From positions 1 to 35,547 of the IMG/VR virus record IMGVR_UViG_3300046777_002287: 35,547 bases of DNA; one strand, 5' to 3'. This stretch comes from a virus. Below, piece by piece: positions 8,390 to 17,172 of this stretch (positions are counted from its first letter, which is position 1; each line of letters begins with the position of its first letter). A model generated the notes under the pieces. The model made no database searches, was not told the origin of the DNA, and worked only from the letters and a program-made list of their open reading frames with translations. A program made the position numbers and the translations under genes.

Positions 8390-8766
8390 GCGGATTGTGG
8401 AACGGAGTACCCTTTGGCCATGCGGTAGATCGTCTGTGGAGTCCTACGGGAGAGCTTCTAACAGTTATTAGCGCACCGATTAACGCCAATACCCTTGGCA
8501 ATACAACGGTGGTTGCAGCGGTTCCAGATAAGGCAATATATATTATTAGCCTTGAGTTTTTAACGGCTGGAGCTGTAACTGTTGAATGGCAAAGCGGAGC
8601 TGGTGGAGCCGTAATCTGCAAGGGGCAAGCCTTTACCGCAAACAGTGGCAAAGTACTGCCGTTTAATCCAGCGGGTTGGGGTTCCACTGCGGTTGGGCAA
8701 CTGCTTAACGTGAACCTTTCTGCTGCTGTACAAGTTGCCGGATCTATTCAATACACGGTGTTTTAG
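8386..8766 (+). CDS. Small beta-rich virion-type protein, function unknown
   Basis: A 126-residue protein coupled by ATGA to the gene before it and by TAGTG to the gene after it. It is almost entirely beta-strand-like, with many Val/Ala/Thr/Gly (LEFLTAGAVTVEWQSGAGGA, then NVNLSAAVQVAGSIQYTVF), and has no charged catalytic clusters. Compact beta sandwiches like this are usual among head, neck or fibre-attachment proteins. Position between capsid and lectin genes supports a structural role. Confidence 0.6.
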   Translation: MSGLWNGVPFGHAVDRLWSPTGELLTVISAPINANTLGNTTVVAAVPDKAIYIISLEFLTAGAVTVEWQSGAGGAVICKGQAFTANSGKVLPFNPAGWGSTAVGQLLNVNLSAAVQVAGSIQYTVF

Positions 8767-9560
8767 TGACTGAATTACTCCTCAGATTTATCGGAAGCGC
8801 AGGGACTTGGACTCCGGCAAGTCTGGGGAGTGCGTTGAATTTATGGCTTGATGCATCGGATGCAAGTACCATAACGCTCAATGGCAGCACCGTAAGCCAA
8901 TGGAACGACAAATCAGGATTTGGGCGTAACGCAAGTCAGCCAGTAGCTGCGAGCCAACCTACTTATCTATCGACAGGCTTTAACGGCAAACCCACAATAC
9001 AGACCGATGGCGCGGATTTTCTTGAGATGGGGGCAACCGCTCTGGGTAGGAACGTTAGCGGGCTTACTTGCGCAATTGTCGGGCTGCATCCAATAGGAGC
9101 AGTGTTCCCTCAAAATGCTAATGAAATTTTCATATCTACACCTACATCTACCTCAACGCGCTTTAGCATGACGCCAAACCCTACATTTGCTACTGCTGAC
9201 ACATATTCTATTGCTGGCCGTCGCTTGGACGCCGACGCCTTTAACGCAATCTCAACCAGCACTAATTCTTTGGCGAACAGAGGCAACCCGTGGATACGTA
9301 TTGCACAACGAGCCTATTCGGATGGGGTAGCGAATGCTTGGCTCAACGGTTTGCAAACTCTAATAAATGGCGTAGTCGGTACTCAAGGATCAGGAACCAC
9401 AAGCGACACGGACGCGGCTCGTAGTGCCCTATTTACCGGAGTTGGCTCCCTTCCAAACGGTTCTCAGTTATCTGAGGTTGTATTAACGCATTCAACGATG
9501 ACAGATTCTGACCGCCAAAAACTTGAAGGTTATCTGGCGTGGAAATGGGGAGGGATGTGA
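8766..9560 (+). CDS. LamG/concanavalin A-like lectin protein, first of a tandem pair
   Basis: A 264-residue protein starting with GTG that overlaps the previous stop (TAGTG). It carries the recurring phage jelly-roll lectin pattern: LNLWLDASDASTITLNGSTV, SQWNDKSGFGRNAS, QPTYLSTGFNGKPTI, and the end motif LEGYLAWKWG. Such domains usually bind glycans and may decorate the capsid or tail for host adhesion. The usual C-terminal LPxxHPYR tail is missing here. It appears instead, in the +1 frame, at the start of the following gene, so the two genes may once have been, or may still be, one polypeptide. Confidence 0.75.
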   Translation: MTELLLRFIGSAGTWTPASLGSALNLWLDASDASTITLNGSTVSQWNDKSGFGRNASQPVAASQPTYLSTGFNGKPTIQTDGADFLEMGATALGRNVSGLTCAIVGLHPIGAVFPQNANEIFISTPTSTSTRFSMTPNPTFATADTYSIAGRRLDADAFNAISTSTNSLANRGNPWIRIAQRAYSDGVANAWLNGLQTLINGVVGTQGSGTTSDTDAARSALFTGVGSLPNGSQLSEVVLTHSTMTDSDRQKLEGYLAWKWGGM

Positions 9561-9561
9561 T

Positions 9562-10410
9562 ATGCCTTTAGAACTGGTAAGACGGCTCCCCTATGACCAT
9601 CCGTATAGGTGGGATGGCAGTTTGTTTGGCAATGCGAGATTGTGGCGCCCTTCAAATCTGGGATCGTCTCTTGCTGTCTGGCTTGATGCTGAAGATGCAT
9701 CATCAATCACTCTGAACGGCAGCACTGTCAGTCAGTGGAATGACAAATCTGGTAATGGCATAAACATAAGCCAAGCGGTAGGCACTCAGCAACCATTGTA
9801 TAGCGCAACCGGCCCTTTGGGAAAACAAACAATTATATTTGATGGTGTTGACGATGTGTTATTTACAGATACAGGATTGAATGGATTATCTAATGTATCA
9901 CTATTTGCTGTGATGCGGTATGTTTCCGTTGGGGGAGGTGGGGCAGACCTACCCTTGGGGATAGGAGAGACTAGCTCTGTCGGAAGGGTCAGGGCGTTTT
10001 TTAAGGCAACCGGAGGGACAACTTTAGGTTTCGCTGGTTGGGCTAATGATGTTACTGCATCGGCATACAATTTAGACGTAGGGGGTGCTTATCACATTTT
10101 TTTTGCAGGTAATACGAAGCTATCCGTGCCAAATAATGTTTTTATCGGTAGGGATGGTTTAAGCACAACTTATAGCACAACTGGCGGCTCGTTGAATACT
10201 ACATCTCCTGGATTTAGTGTTGGATCACTAAGAGGTAATTTGGTTGGTACTTATTATAGTAATGTGGAACTAGCTGAAATAGTTGTTGCTCCCGAAGCTT
10301 TGGATGTTATCAACAGTCAGACGCTAGAAGGATATCTTGCTTGGAAGTGGGGTTTAGAAGGCAGCTTACCGATTGCACATCCATATCGTGACACTCCACC
10401 AGTGGTATAA
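9562..10410 (+). CDS. LamG/concanavalin A-like lectin protein, second of a tandem pair
   Basis: A 282-residue paralogue of the preceding gene: LAVWLDAEDASSITLNGSTV, SQWNDKSGNGINIS, and LEGYLAWKWG followed by LPIAHPYR. ATG 9562 is chosen because GGGGAGGG lies 8 nt upstream. Its N-terminus (RRLPYDHPYRWDGSLFG) looks like the displaced tail of the first lectin plus a linker. The two copies are clearly homologous but diverged, so the duplication is not recent. Likely role: surface-exposed carbohydrate binding on the virion. Confidence 0.75.
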   Translation: MPLELVRRLPYDHPYRWDGSLFGNARLWRPSNLGSSLAVWLDAEDASSITLNGSTVSQWNDKSGNGINISQAVGTQQPLYSATGPLGKQTIIFDGVDDVLFTDTGLNGLSNVSLFAVMRYVSVGGGGADLPLGIGETSSVGRVRAFFKATGGTTLGFAGWANDVTASAYNLDVGGAYHIFFAGNTKLSVPNNVFIGRDGLSTTYSTTGGSLNTTSPGFSVGSLRGNLVGTYYSNVELAEIVVAPEALDVINSQTLEGYLAWKWGLEGSLPIAHPYRDTPPVV

Positions 10411-10412
10411 TT

Positions 10413-10763
10413 ATGAGCGTAAAATATCTTGTTTTTGTGACTCGAATCGAAGCAGTAGAAGCTGCCGACGCTATGTTTGCGCAAATGGTTAAGGCAAGAG
10501 CACAAGAGTTTGGCGGGTCATTAGAAGATTGGTCAAATGACCGCGTTCCAGTCGATATTGCTTCAATACCCGATTCGGAACTTACTGGCGAAAGATTCCC
10601 GCTGTACCCTAAAAACGCAGCAACGGGCGAATGGGAAAAGGAAATAGGCCATACTCTTTCATGGGCGCAACCAATACAAATTACTGACGGACGGTTTGTA
10701 ATTCCATCGTTTGACGGGACTGGTATAGATTCAGATCCTTCATGGTGGGTAAGTGGTTTTTAG
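10413..10763 (+). CDS. Small hypothetical protein after the lectin genes
   Basis: A 116-residue protein starting 2 nt after the lectin stop, without a strong ribosome binding site, so probably coupled to it. It begins SVKYLVFVTRIEAVEAADAM and contains LYPKNAATGEWEKEIGHT and a Trp-rich end (DPSWWVSGF). The acidic, Trp-rich character resembles short fibre-associated or assembly proteins placed after tail adhesins, but I recognise no family. The 115 bp that follow (10764-10878) hold no convincing gene, only a weak GC-rich hairpin near 10832-10853. Confidence 0.55.
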   Translation: MSVKYLVFVTRIEAVEAADAMFAQMVKARAQEFGGSLEDWSNDRVPVDIASIPDSELTGERFPLYPKNAATGEWEKEIGHTLSWAQPIQITDGRFVIPSFDGTGIDSDPSWWVSGF

Positions 10764-10878
10764 ATTTTGGTGCTGTAACGACTAAGGATTGCAGGTTTGT
10801 AGCCAATAAGGGTAAGATCATAGTACCTATCGCGGGGGCTTTGCCTCTCCGCTACGTTAAAGAAAACGAAGCGGCGAC

Positions 10879-12855
10879 ATGGCTACCCTACTTTCAATTA
10901 TACAAGATGTGTGCAGTTTTGGCGGATTGCCAATTCCGTCAACCGTTATCGGTAATAACGATGGGACGGTGCGCCAGCTTTTAGCGATAGCCAATGAACG
11001 AGGCACCGAAGCTGCTCGACAATTTAAGTTTCCTCAGCTAGCTCAAGCAAAAAACCTTACGCTGACAGCCTCCCAAGTCCAAGCTTTACCTGCTGATTTT
11101 TCAGAATTGGTTGATTCAACGGCGTGGCATACTGCGGATATGACGCCGCTGTTAGGTCCGATCACTTTTCAACAGTGGCAGCAAATAGTTCAAACAGGAG
11201 CCGCCGCGCTAAAATTTGCATTTAGAGTGCAATTGACAAGCACCGCTGGACGGGGGCTAGCCTTTGTCCCAACGCCGAGTGGTGGCGAAACTGTCGCAAT
11301 ATTTTATCAATCAAAAAGCTGGATTCGTCCTAAGTTATGGAGTGCGGCAACAGCAGTTGCGGCGAATACCTATGTTTATTCAGATTTTAGAATTTGGAAA
11401 AACGCGATAGCAGGGACAACCGGAACCAATGCGCCTACGGCAAGCAATAATGGGTTTGACGGCAGTGTTACGTGGGCCGCTCAAGACATGATTTATCAGA
11501 AGTTTTTAGCTGATACTGATGAACCATTAATTGAGTCATCAGTGCTAATGAAGGGGATTCTAGCTCGATTCTATCGCTTTAAAGGCTTCGAGTATCAGGA
11601 TTTAGAGGCCGAGTATATTCTCGGGTTAAAAGCGGATCTTGCTCAACAAAACGGCGGCAGAACTAGCAACCTATATAGAAACTATTGCGGGTTCCTTGAT
11701 ACAGAATGTCGAGACGTTGGGTTTATTGGCGGGATAACTACTAACACCGGCGGTTCTATAAGTCCTACTGTTCCAACTGACCTTTCCCCTTATGGAATTG
11801 GTTGGAATCAAAACGGGCAACTTGGTAACGGAACCGCATTCAATGCTGAAATTGCTCAACCTATTTCCTATTTAAACGAATACGCGCAAGTTTCGGCAGG
11901 AGAGCGAAACACTCTCTTTATAAAAACTAACGGCACAATGTGGTCGTGTGGCCGAAATATTGGGGCCATTGGCAACGGTAGTTTTGATGATGTTTCGGTA
12001 ACTCCGCCAGTTCAGATTGGTTCGCCTTACACTTGGACAGCCATTAGTTGCGGGTATCAATACGGGCTTGCGGTTCGGCAAGACGGGACACTTTGGGCAT
12101 GGGGCCAGACAGATAACTGTTTTTCTTTAGGAGATGGCACTAGCCTTGATCGGTCCTCCCCTGTTCAAATTGGTACCGATACGAATTGGTCAAAGGTTTA
12201 TGCCGGAGAACGTCACAGCCTTGCAATAAAAACTGACGGCAGCCTGTACGCTTGGGGGTTCAACGACTACGGCGGCCTCGGCAATAATACCACAACAAAC
12301 CGAAATGTTCCGACCAGAGTGGGAGATGCTTCAAACTGGGCATCAGTTGCAATCGGCGATAGGCACACTCTCGGCATTAAAACCGATGGCACCCTATGGG
12401 CTTGGGGTTATAACAATACAAGTCAATTAGGAGACGGGACCACAACTAATCGCTTATCGCCGATTCAAATTGGAACGGCAACAAATTGGAAAACAGTTGC
12501 AGCAGGGTCCCAGCATTCCGTTGCCCTGAAAACTGATGGAAGTCTCTGGTCTTGGGGATACGGTGCAAACTCTGCTCTTGGGCAAGGGAACACAACAACT
12601 TACTCTGTTCCTACGCAAATTGGGGTTGAAACTGATTGGTCTATTTTGGCATCAAGCAAAGGCGCGTCGGGCCATCATCACGCAGTAAAAACAAGCGGCG
12701 CAATTTACGGATGGGGAGCCAATTCCAGCTACAGTATTGGAGATGGAACGGTGACGACTCGCGCTGCTCCGGTATTAATATCGGCACCATTGAACACGGT
12801 TCATATTGCTGATGGGTACCTGCACACAATCTTTTTAGTCAATTCGGGGGCGTAA
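10879..12855 (+). CDS. Neck/head-tail connector protein fused to an RCC1 seven-bladed propeller
   Basis: A 658-residue two-part protein. Residues 1 to about 285 match a podovirus connector-type protein: ATLLSIIQDVCSFGGLPIPS, TVRQLLAIANERGTEAAR, QALPADFSELVDSTAWH, MTPLLGPITFQQWQQIV and DEPLIESSVLMKGILARFYR. A short GTTGTNAPT...DGSVTW insert lies at about 175-195. Residues about 300-658 hold seven repeats of the RCC1 type (GWNQNGQLGNG, GYNNTSQLGDG, each followed by LxxKTDGTLWAWG-like strands), enough for one closed beta propeller. Connector proteins of this family normally stop near the end of part one, so the propeller looks like an acquired surface module. The join is in frame, with no sign of frameshift. 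Confidence 0.8.
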   Translation: MATLLSIIQDVCSFGGLPIPSTVIGNNDGTVRQLLAIANERGTEAARQFKFPQLAQAKNLTLTASQVQALPADFSELVDSTAWHTADMTPLLGPITFQQWQQIVQTGAAALKFAFRVQLTSTAGRGLAFVPTPSGGETVAIFYQSKSWIRPKLWSAATAVAANTYVYSDFRIWKNAIAGTTGTNAPTASNNGFDGSVTWAAQDMIYQKFLADTDEPLIESSVLMKGILARFYRFKGFEYQDLEAEYILGLKADLAQQNGGRTSNLYRNYCGFLDTECRDVGFIGGITTNTGGSISPTVPTDLSPYGIGWNQNGQLGNGTAFNAEIAQPISYLNEYAQVSAGERNTLFIKTNGTMWSCGRNIGAIGNGSFDDVSVTPPVQIGSPYTWTAISCGYQYGLAVRQDGTLWAWGQTDNCFSLGDGTSLDRSSPVQIGTDTNWSKVYAGERHSLAIKTDGSLYAWGFNDYGGLGNNTTTNRNVPTRVGDASNWASVAIGDRHTLGIKTDGTLWAWGYNNTSQLGDGTTTNRLSPIQIGTATNWKTVAAGSQHSVALKTDGSLWSWGYGANSALGQGNTTTYSVPTQIGVETDWSILASSKGASGHHHAVKTSGAIYGWGANSSYSIGDGTVTTRAAPVLISAPLNTVHIADGYLHTIFLVNSGA

Positions 12856-12858
12856 TAG

Positions 12859-13767
12859 ATGCCTTACATGAATTATGTCGATTGGTATCGACAACAACAG
12901 CAGAACCTTAGAGCCCAGAATCAGATGCAGGGTGTGGGCGGCGTTGGCCAAGGTGCGCCATCTGGCTTCCAAGCTCCTCGATTCGGGGAAATTGAGTCGG
13001 AGATGGGCGATTATAACAAAGATGTTTTAATTGCAGGAGCCAAAGGGTATGCGTCCGGTGGCCAAGTGGGTGCGTTATTAAATGCAGGGGCAACAGCGGC
13101 TCCTTATTTAGCACGAGCGGGGCGAAGGGCTTGGGATGCTGCAAAAGCCGGAGACGCTAAAGGCATTTCTAGAAGCTTAGCTCCTGTAAGTCCTATTGCA
13201 TATCTCGACGCAAAACTTATGGATGCGGGGATGCCCTCATGGATGAGTCCCTCTTGGTTGGTTGCAAAAGGTATTGGCCGAATATTTGGCGGCACCGCTC
13301 CAAACATTGAAAAACAGCGGTGGGAACGCCTTAAAATGTACGGTTTCGATGTTCCAAAACCTGAATGGGTGGACACAAAAGACGCGGCATTAAAGGCCGA
13401 AAACAAGAACGTAGCCAAGGACTTTGTGGGTTATGACGAGTCGGGCAAATGGGTTAATAACCAGTTTGCGAACACGGGCAAAGACGAAGCGTTAAGACCT
13501 CAAGACATTTACGAGTTCGCTACAAACCATGAAACGTTTGGCGAAGCATACGGGAACCTACCCGAACAGGAAAAGCTTCGACTGATGCAAATTGCCCTCG
13601 ATAATAAGCTAGTGAAAGAGCATCAAGGGACCGTTGATATCAACTGGACACCAGAAACGCTCCAACAAGCTACAGATATTCTGGCTGCAAACGAAGCGAA
13701 GATGCCGGGCGCGAACCGAAAGGTTTACGTACCTGATTTTGGGGCTAGTTACAAACCGACCTTCTAA
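12859..13767 (+). CDS. Probable internal virion protein
   Basis: A 302-residue protein 3 nt after the RCC1 fusion and overlapping the next gene by TAATG. It begins with a Tyr/Gln-rich segment (YVDWYRQQQQNLRAQNQMQG), then a Gly/Ala-rich stretch (GAKGYASGGQVGALLNAGAT) and a helical, charged C-terminal half. Proteins of this make-up next to P22 gp10-like genes are often minor virion or DNA-ejection proteins. No enzyme motif is seen. Assignment by context. Confidence 0.5.
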   Translation: MPYMNYVDWYRQQQQNLRAQNQMQGVGGVGQGAPSGFQAPRFGEIESEMGDYNKDVLIAGAKGYASGGQVGALLNAGATAAPYLARAGRRAWDAAKAGDAKGISRSLAPVSPIAYLDAKLMDAGMPSWMSPSWLVAKGIGRIFGGTAPNIEKQRWERLKMYGFDVPKPEWVDTKDAALKAENKNVAKDFVGYDESGKWVNNQFANTGKDEALRPQDIYEFATNHETFGEAYGNLPEQEKLRLMQIALDNKLVKEHQGTVDINWTPETLQQATDILAANEAKMPGANRKVYVPDFGASYKPTF

Positions 13768-15272
13768 TGAGAGCTACGACCGCCACCATATCAGCACCCT
13801 ATCTCGGTTGGAACACCAGAGATCCGCTCGACCAGATGAAGGAGGGTTATGCTGTAAAGCTGGTGAACGTATATCCAGATCAGGGGTATGTACGAACTCG
13901 TAAAGGTTATCGCCTTCATTGCAATACAGGCGAAAGCGCAGACGTTCAGACGCTAATTGAGTTTCCTTTACAAAACGGCAACACCCAACTGATAGCAGGT
14001 GTAAACGGAAAACTGATTAACGTAACAGGCTCTACCCCTACTACGCTAGCAACTGGACTCACCAACAACCAATGGCAACACGCAATATTCAACAACGTAG
14101 TGGTGCTTGTAAACGGGGCTGATGCGCCACGGAACTATAACGGAACAACCGTTTCAGCTCCTACTTATCAATCGCATCCTTCGTATCCGGGGCTAGTTAG
14201 CTCTAACTTAATAGATGTCACCGTTTATAAGAATCGCCTTTATTTTGTCGAAAAAAACACCGCTAGTTTCTGGTATGGCGATCTTCGCGCAACAACCGGA
14301 GACCTAAAAGAATTTGACCTACAGACCGTTACACAAAGAGGTGGAACCCTTGCGTTCTTAGCCCCATTTAGCCGAGACACGGGCGTGGGCCTGCGGGATT
14401 ATTTGGTTGCAGTTACATCCGAAGGAGAGGTTCTAGTATATGAAGGAACCGACCCAGACACGGCAACAGATTGGGGGTTAGCCGCTCGGTTCTTTTTGCC
14501 CGCTCCTGTAGCTGGACGTAGAGCATACTATAACCTTGGAAGCGACCTGTTAATCGTCCACAAAGCGGGGATTACAGCTCTTGGGACGCTCTTAACGGCG
14601 GGTAATACCGCAAAGTACGCAGCGGTTACAGATGTAATCAATAAGTCGTTCTTAGATGCTGCGACAACGTGGGGCGATACTTCTGGATGGTGCTTAATGT
14701 ACCACCCAATAGCTCAAGCTCTTTATGTAAACATTCCAGTTTACAACGCCGCAGAACAGTTCGTTATGAACCCTACTATCGGGGCGTGGACTCGCTATGT
14801 CGGTATGCACGCTTTTCATTGGGCCACGATGGATGACCGCCTATTCTTTTCTTCCGCTGGCGGCAAGATATACGAAGCGCACTGGGGCACCGATGACAAC
14901 GGTGGATACATACGGAGCGAGATAAAGACGGCCTACACTTATTTTGGAAACCGAGCCTCTACCAAACGCTTTACGCTTGCTAGGCCAACGGTAAAAACCC
15001 CAACGGGACTAAAATTCAGCATGGCCGTTGATTGTGATTTTCAGGAAGGCGTTTTCGGTACTGTTCAGATTGGGGAGCCTAGCACATCACTATGGAACAC
15101 GTCGATCTGGAACGTGTCGCTTTGGGACTATCCGCAGATATCTTCCGAAGACTCATACTCATTAACGAGTATTGGGAGATGCGCTTCCTTGTCGTTAGCC
15201 GTTGAAACAAAAGTCGGAAGCGTCGAACTGTTTGCAGCATCTATCACGTTTGAAATTGGAGGGATTTTCTAA
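13767..15272 (+). CDS. P22 gp10-like tail hub / packaged-DNA stabilisation protein
   Basis: A 501-residue protein whose start overlaps the previous stop (TAATG). Its opening SAPYLGWNTRDPLDQMKEGY followed by AVKLVNVYPDQGYVRTRKGY is typical of the podovirus tail proteins that plug the portal after packaging. The rest is repeated beta structure (VNGKLINVTG, GDLVAVTSEGEVLVYEGTDP-like patterns, GAWTRYVGMHAFHWATMDDR, GGKIYEAHWGTDDNGG), as expected for a propeller-like closure protein. It would bridge portal and tail spike or needle. Family assignment is by recognition, not by alignment. Confidence 0.7.
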   Translation: MRATTATISAPYLGWNTRDPLDQMKEGYAVKLVNVYPDQGYVRTRKGYRLHCNTGESADVQTLIEFPLQNGNTQLIAGVNGKLINVTGSTPTTLATGLTNNQWQHAIFNNVVVLVNGADAPRNYNGTTVSAPTYQSHPSYPGLVSSNLIDVTVYKNRLYFVEKNTASFWYGDLRATTGDLKEFDLQTVTQRGGTLAFLAPFSRDTGVGLRDYLVAVTSEGEVLVYEGTDPDTATDWGLAARFFLPAPVAGRRAYYNLGSDLLIVHKAGITALGTLLTAGNTAKYAAVTDVINKSFLDAATTWGDTSGWCLMYHPIAQALYVNIPVYNAAEQFVMNPTIGAWTRYVGMHAFHWATMDDRLFFSSAGGKIYEAHWGTDDNGGYIRSEIKTAYTYFGNRASTKRFTLARPTVKTPTGLKFSMAVDCDFQEGVFGTVQIGEPSTSLWNTSIWNVSLWDYPQISSEDSYSLTSIGRCASLSLAVETKVGSVELFAASITFEIGGIF

Positions 15273-15694
15273 TGCCTAATGACATGTACAAAGAATATCA
15301 GAGCCTATCAGGGAATAAAGATCCAATGGCTATGCAGAAACGGCGTGAACTTGCCCGTGGGCTTCAGGCTCAACGGCGTGGGCAAGTACCTCCGGGTACG
15401 GTTGCAGCTCCTTCGTTACAGCAGTCTCGCGATAGGCAAGCAATATATCAGGGATTGCTCAAGCAGTCTCCCGATAGCCAAGCAATATATGAGGGATTGC
15501 CCGGAATGCCCGCGAATATGCCACAGCGTCCAGCCAACATGCCGGGCGACCGAATGGGACAGATGCCTGTAAATCCGGGCAATCGGATGCCGGTTTATCC
15601 GCAAGGCAACATCCCTGAATTTGGCGCATTTAACACCCCTGACATGCAAACGCGAATAAACCAGATTCTTTCCCAATTTAACAGAAGGGCCTAA
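15272..15694 (+). CDS. Small Pro/Met/Gln-rich virion-operon protein
   Basis: A 140-residue protein coupled by TAATG to the gp10-like gene. Residues 8-30 (EYQSLSGNKDPMAMQKRREL) resemble residues 52-74 of the next protein, so the two share a module. An internal near-repeat occurs (QAIYQGL and QAIYEGL), and residues 85-120 are rich in Met, Pro, Asn and Gly. The protein looks flexible and may be a minor virion or ejection component. No known domain. Confidence 0.5.
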   Translation: MPNDMYKEYQSLSGNKDPMAMQKRRELARGLQAQRRGQVPPGTVAAPSLQQSRDRQAIYQGLLKQSPDSQAIYEGLPGMPANMPQRPANMPGDRMGQMPVNPGNRMPVYPQGNIPEFGAFNTPDMQTRINQILSQFNRRA

Positions 15695-15696
15695 CC

Positions 15697-17163
15697 ATGG
15701 CAGTGCCTCGCACAAACCCAATGAACCCTCGACCCGTTGCCACTCCGGTACCGAAGGCAAAGCCTACCACAGCGGCAGCGACGACGAAGACCCCTACTAC
15801 ACCGCCACCGTTGGACTACGGGACTAATCCATACGATACGGCGATGACGGAATACCGAGGGCTTGCGGGGAAATCCGATGCAGCATCCATGCAGCGGCGT
15901 AGAGCTCTTGCGGGGCAAATCCAGAACGCCATAAAGACCCGAACTAAAGTCCCACCACCAACAGGCGGCGGTCTGACTGTCACGCCACCCGCAGCAACAA
16001 CACCTCCGGCCGACCAAGGCGCAACGACTACAGCACCGACGACTACACCTCCAACCACTGCGGCACCCGAAGAAGGTCCAAGCTATCAGCCGTTGCCGGA
16101 ACTCCCTGGGGATTCGGACCTATTTGATACAAACATTGGGGATTATACCGCGAACCTTCAGACGTACGTTGACCCCAATCTTATCAGCTCACTGATGGGC
16201 AATCTCCAAACTGCCGGGCAATGGACCCCGACAACGAAGATGCCGACTGAGCAAGAAGCGGGCCAATTCTTTAACAATATATATTCGCAGACTCTTGCCG
16301 ACCTACAAACAGGCGTAGGCGAGATGCAGCAACAGCGGCAAGCGCAACGAGAAGCCGAGCTGGTAAACCGAGGCATCCCAGTAGGCTCCGAAGCTTACAT
16401 GAGGGAGATGCAAGCTCTTAACAAACAAGCTGCCGACGAACAAGCAAGTCTGAGAAACGAAGCGCGAAACGTCGCAAACACCTCGACTCAGAACTTGATG
16501 AACCAAGCGCAGCAGCGATATCAAGCTGAACTAGGCGCACAACAGCAAAAAACAACTGAGATTCAGGGAGCTATCGGAGCAATAACCCCTCTTGCTGGCG
16601 AACAGCTACGGCAAGCTGGAGAACTGAACAAGATGGGTTTTGACCGTGATACGAGCGCGGGATTAGCTCGATTGAATCTAACAGGCCAAGAGCGGAATAC
16701 CTTAATTGCTGCAAACCAGAGCGAGAAGGAGTCCTACCGTAATTTCGGGATGGAAATGCGAAAGCTTGGAGTGAATCAAGAGCAGTTCGATCAAGAGATG
16801 AAGCTGGCAATTCGAAAACAAACGGAAGCCGAAAAACAATGGCGAAAAGAATTTAGTCAGACTCTCAAAAACTTTAAATGGCTAACCGATAAAGATAAAC
16901 GCGATTTTGCCGAATTAGTGCGGAGTAACAAAGCCAAAGAAGCTCTAGATCGACTAAGAATTGCAGCTTCTAACGCAGGACAAGACCCGGCATCAGTAGA
17001 AGCTATTGCTAAAGCTAATGTAACTGGAAAAACAGGCGGGTGGATTGCATCAATTCAAGAAATGGGAAGGAAGTTTAATATCCCACCTGAGAAGATCCAA
17101 GAGGTTGTTGTAAATACAATTCAAGGCGGACCAGGCGGGGTTGATTACGGCTTTCAGCAATAA
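15697..17163 (+). CDS. Large helical protein, probable internal/ejection protein
   Basis: A 488-residue protein 2 nt after the previous gene. Residues 1-140 are a Pro/Thr-rich, low-complexity segment interrupted by YRGLAGKSDAASMQRRRALA, shared with the small protein just upstream. Residues about 190-400 are long charged helices rich in Gln/Ala/Glu (EMQQQRQAQREAELVNRGIP, then QAQQRYQAELGAQQQKTTEI). This build is common in proteins ejected with DNA by podoviruses. No lytic transglycosylase or other enzyme motif is visible. Confidence 0.55.
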   Translation: MAVPRTNPMNPRPVATPVPKAKPTTAAATTKTPTTPPPLDYGTNPYDTAMTEYRGLAGKSDAASMQRRRALAGQIQNAIKTRTKVPPPTGGGLTVTPPAATTPPADQGATTTAPTTTPPTTAAPEEGPSYQPLPELPGDSDLFDTNIGDYTANLQTYVDPNLISSLMGNLQTAGQWTPTTKMPTEQEAGQFFNNIYSQTLADLQTGVGEMQQQRQAQREAELVNRGIPVGSEAYMREMQALNKQAADEQASLRNEARNVANTSTQNLMNQAQQRYQAELGAQQQKTTEIQGAIGAITPLAGEQLRQAGELNKMGFDRDTSAGLARLNLTGQERNTLIAANQSEKESYRNFGMEMRKLGVNQEQFDQEMKLAIRKQTEAEKQWRKEFSQTLKNFKWLTDKDKRDFAELVRSNKAKEALDRLRIAASNAGQDPASVEAIAKANVTGKTGGWIASIQEMGRKFNIPPEKIQEVVVNTIQGGPGGVDYGFQQ

Positions 17164-17172
17164 GGGGATAAC

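Noticed and set aside
10742-10984. 80-aa frame before the RCC1 fusion gene
   Set aside because: It overlaps the conserved N-terminus of the connector protein in another frame and has no ribosome binding site.
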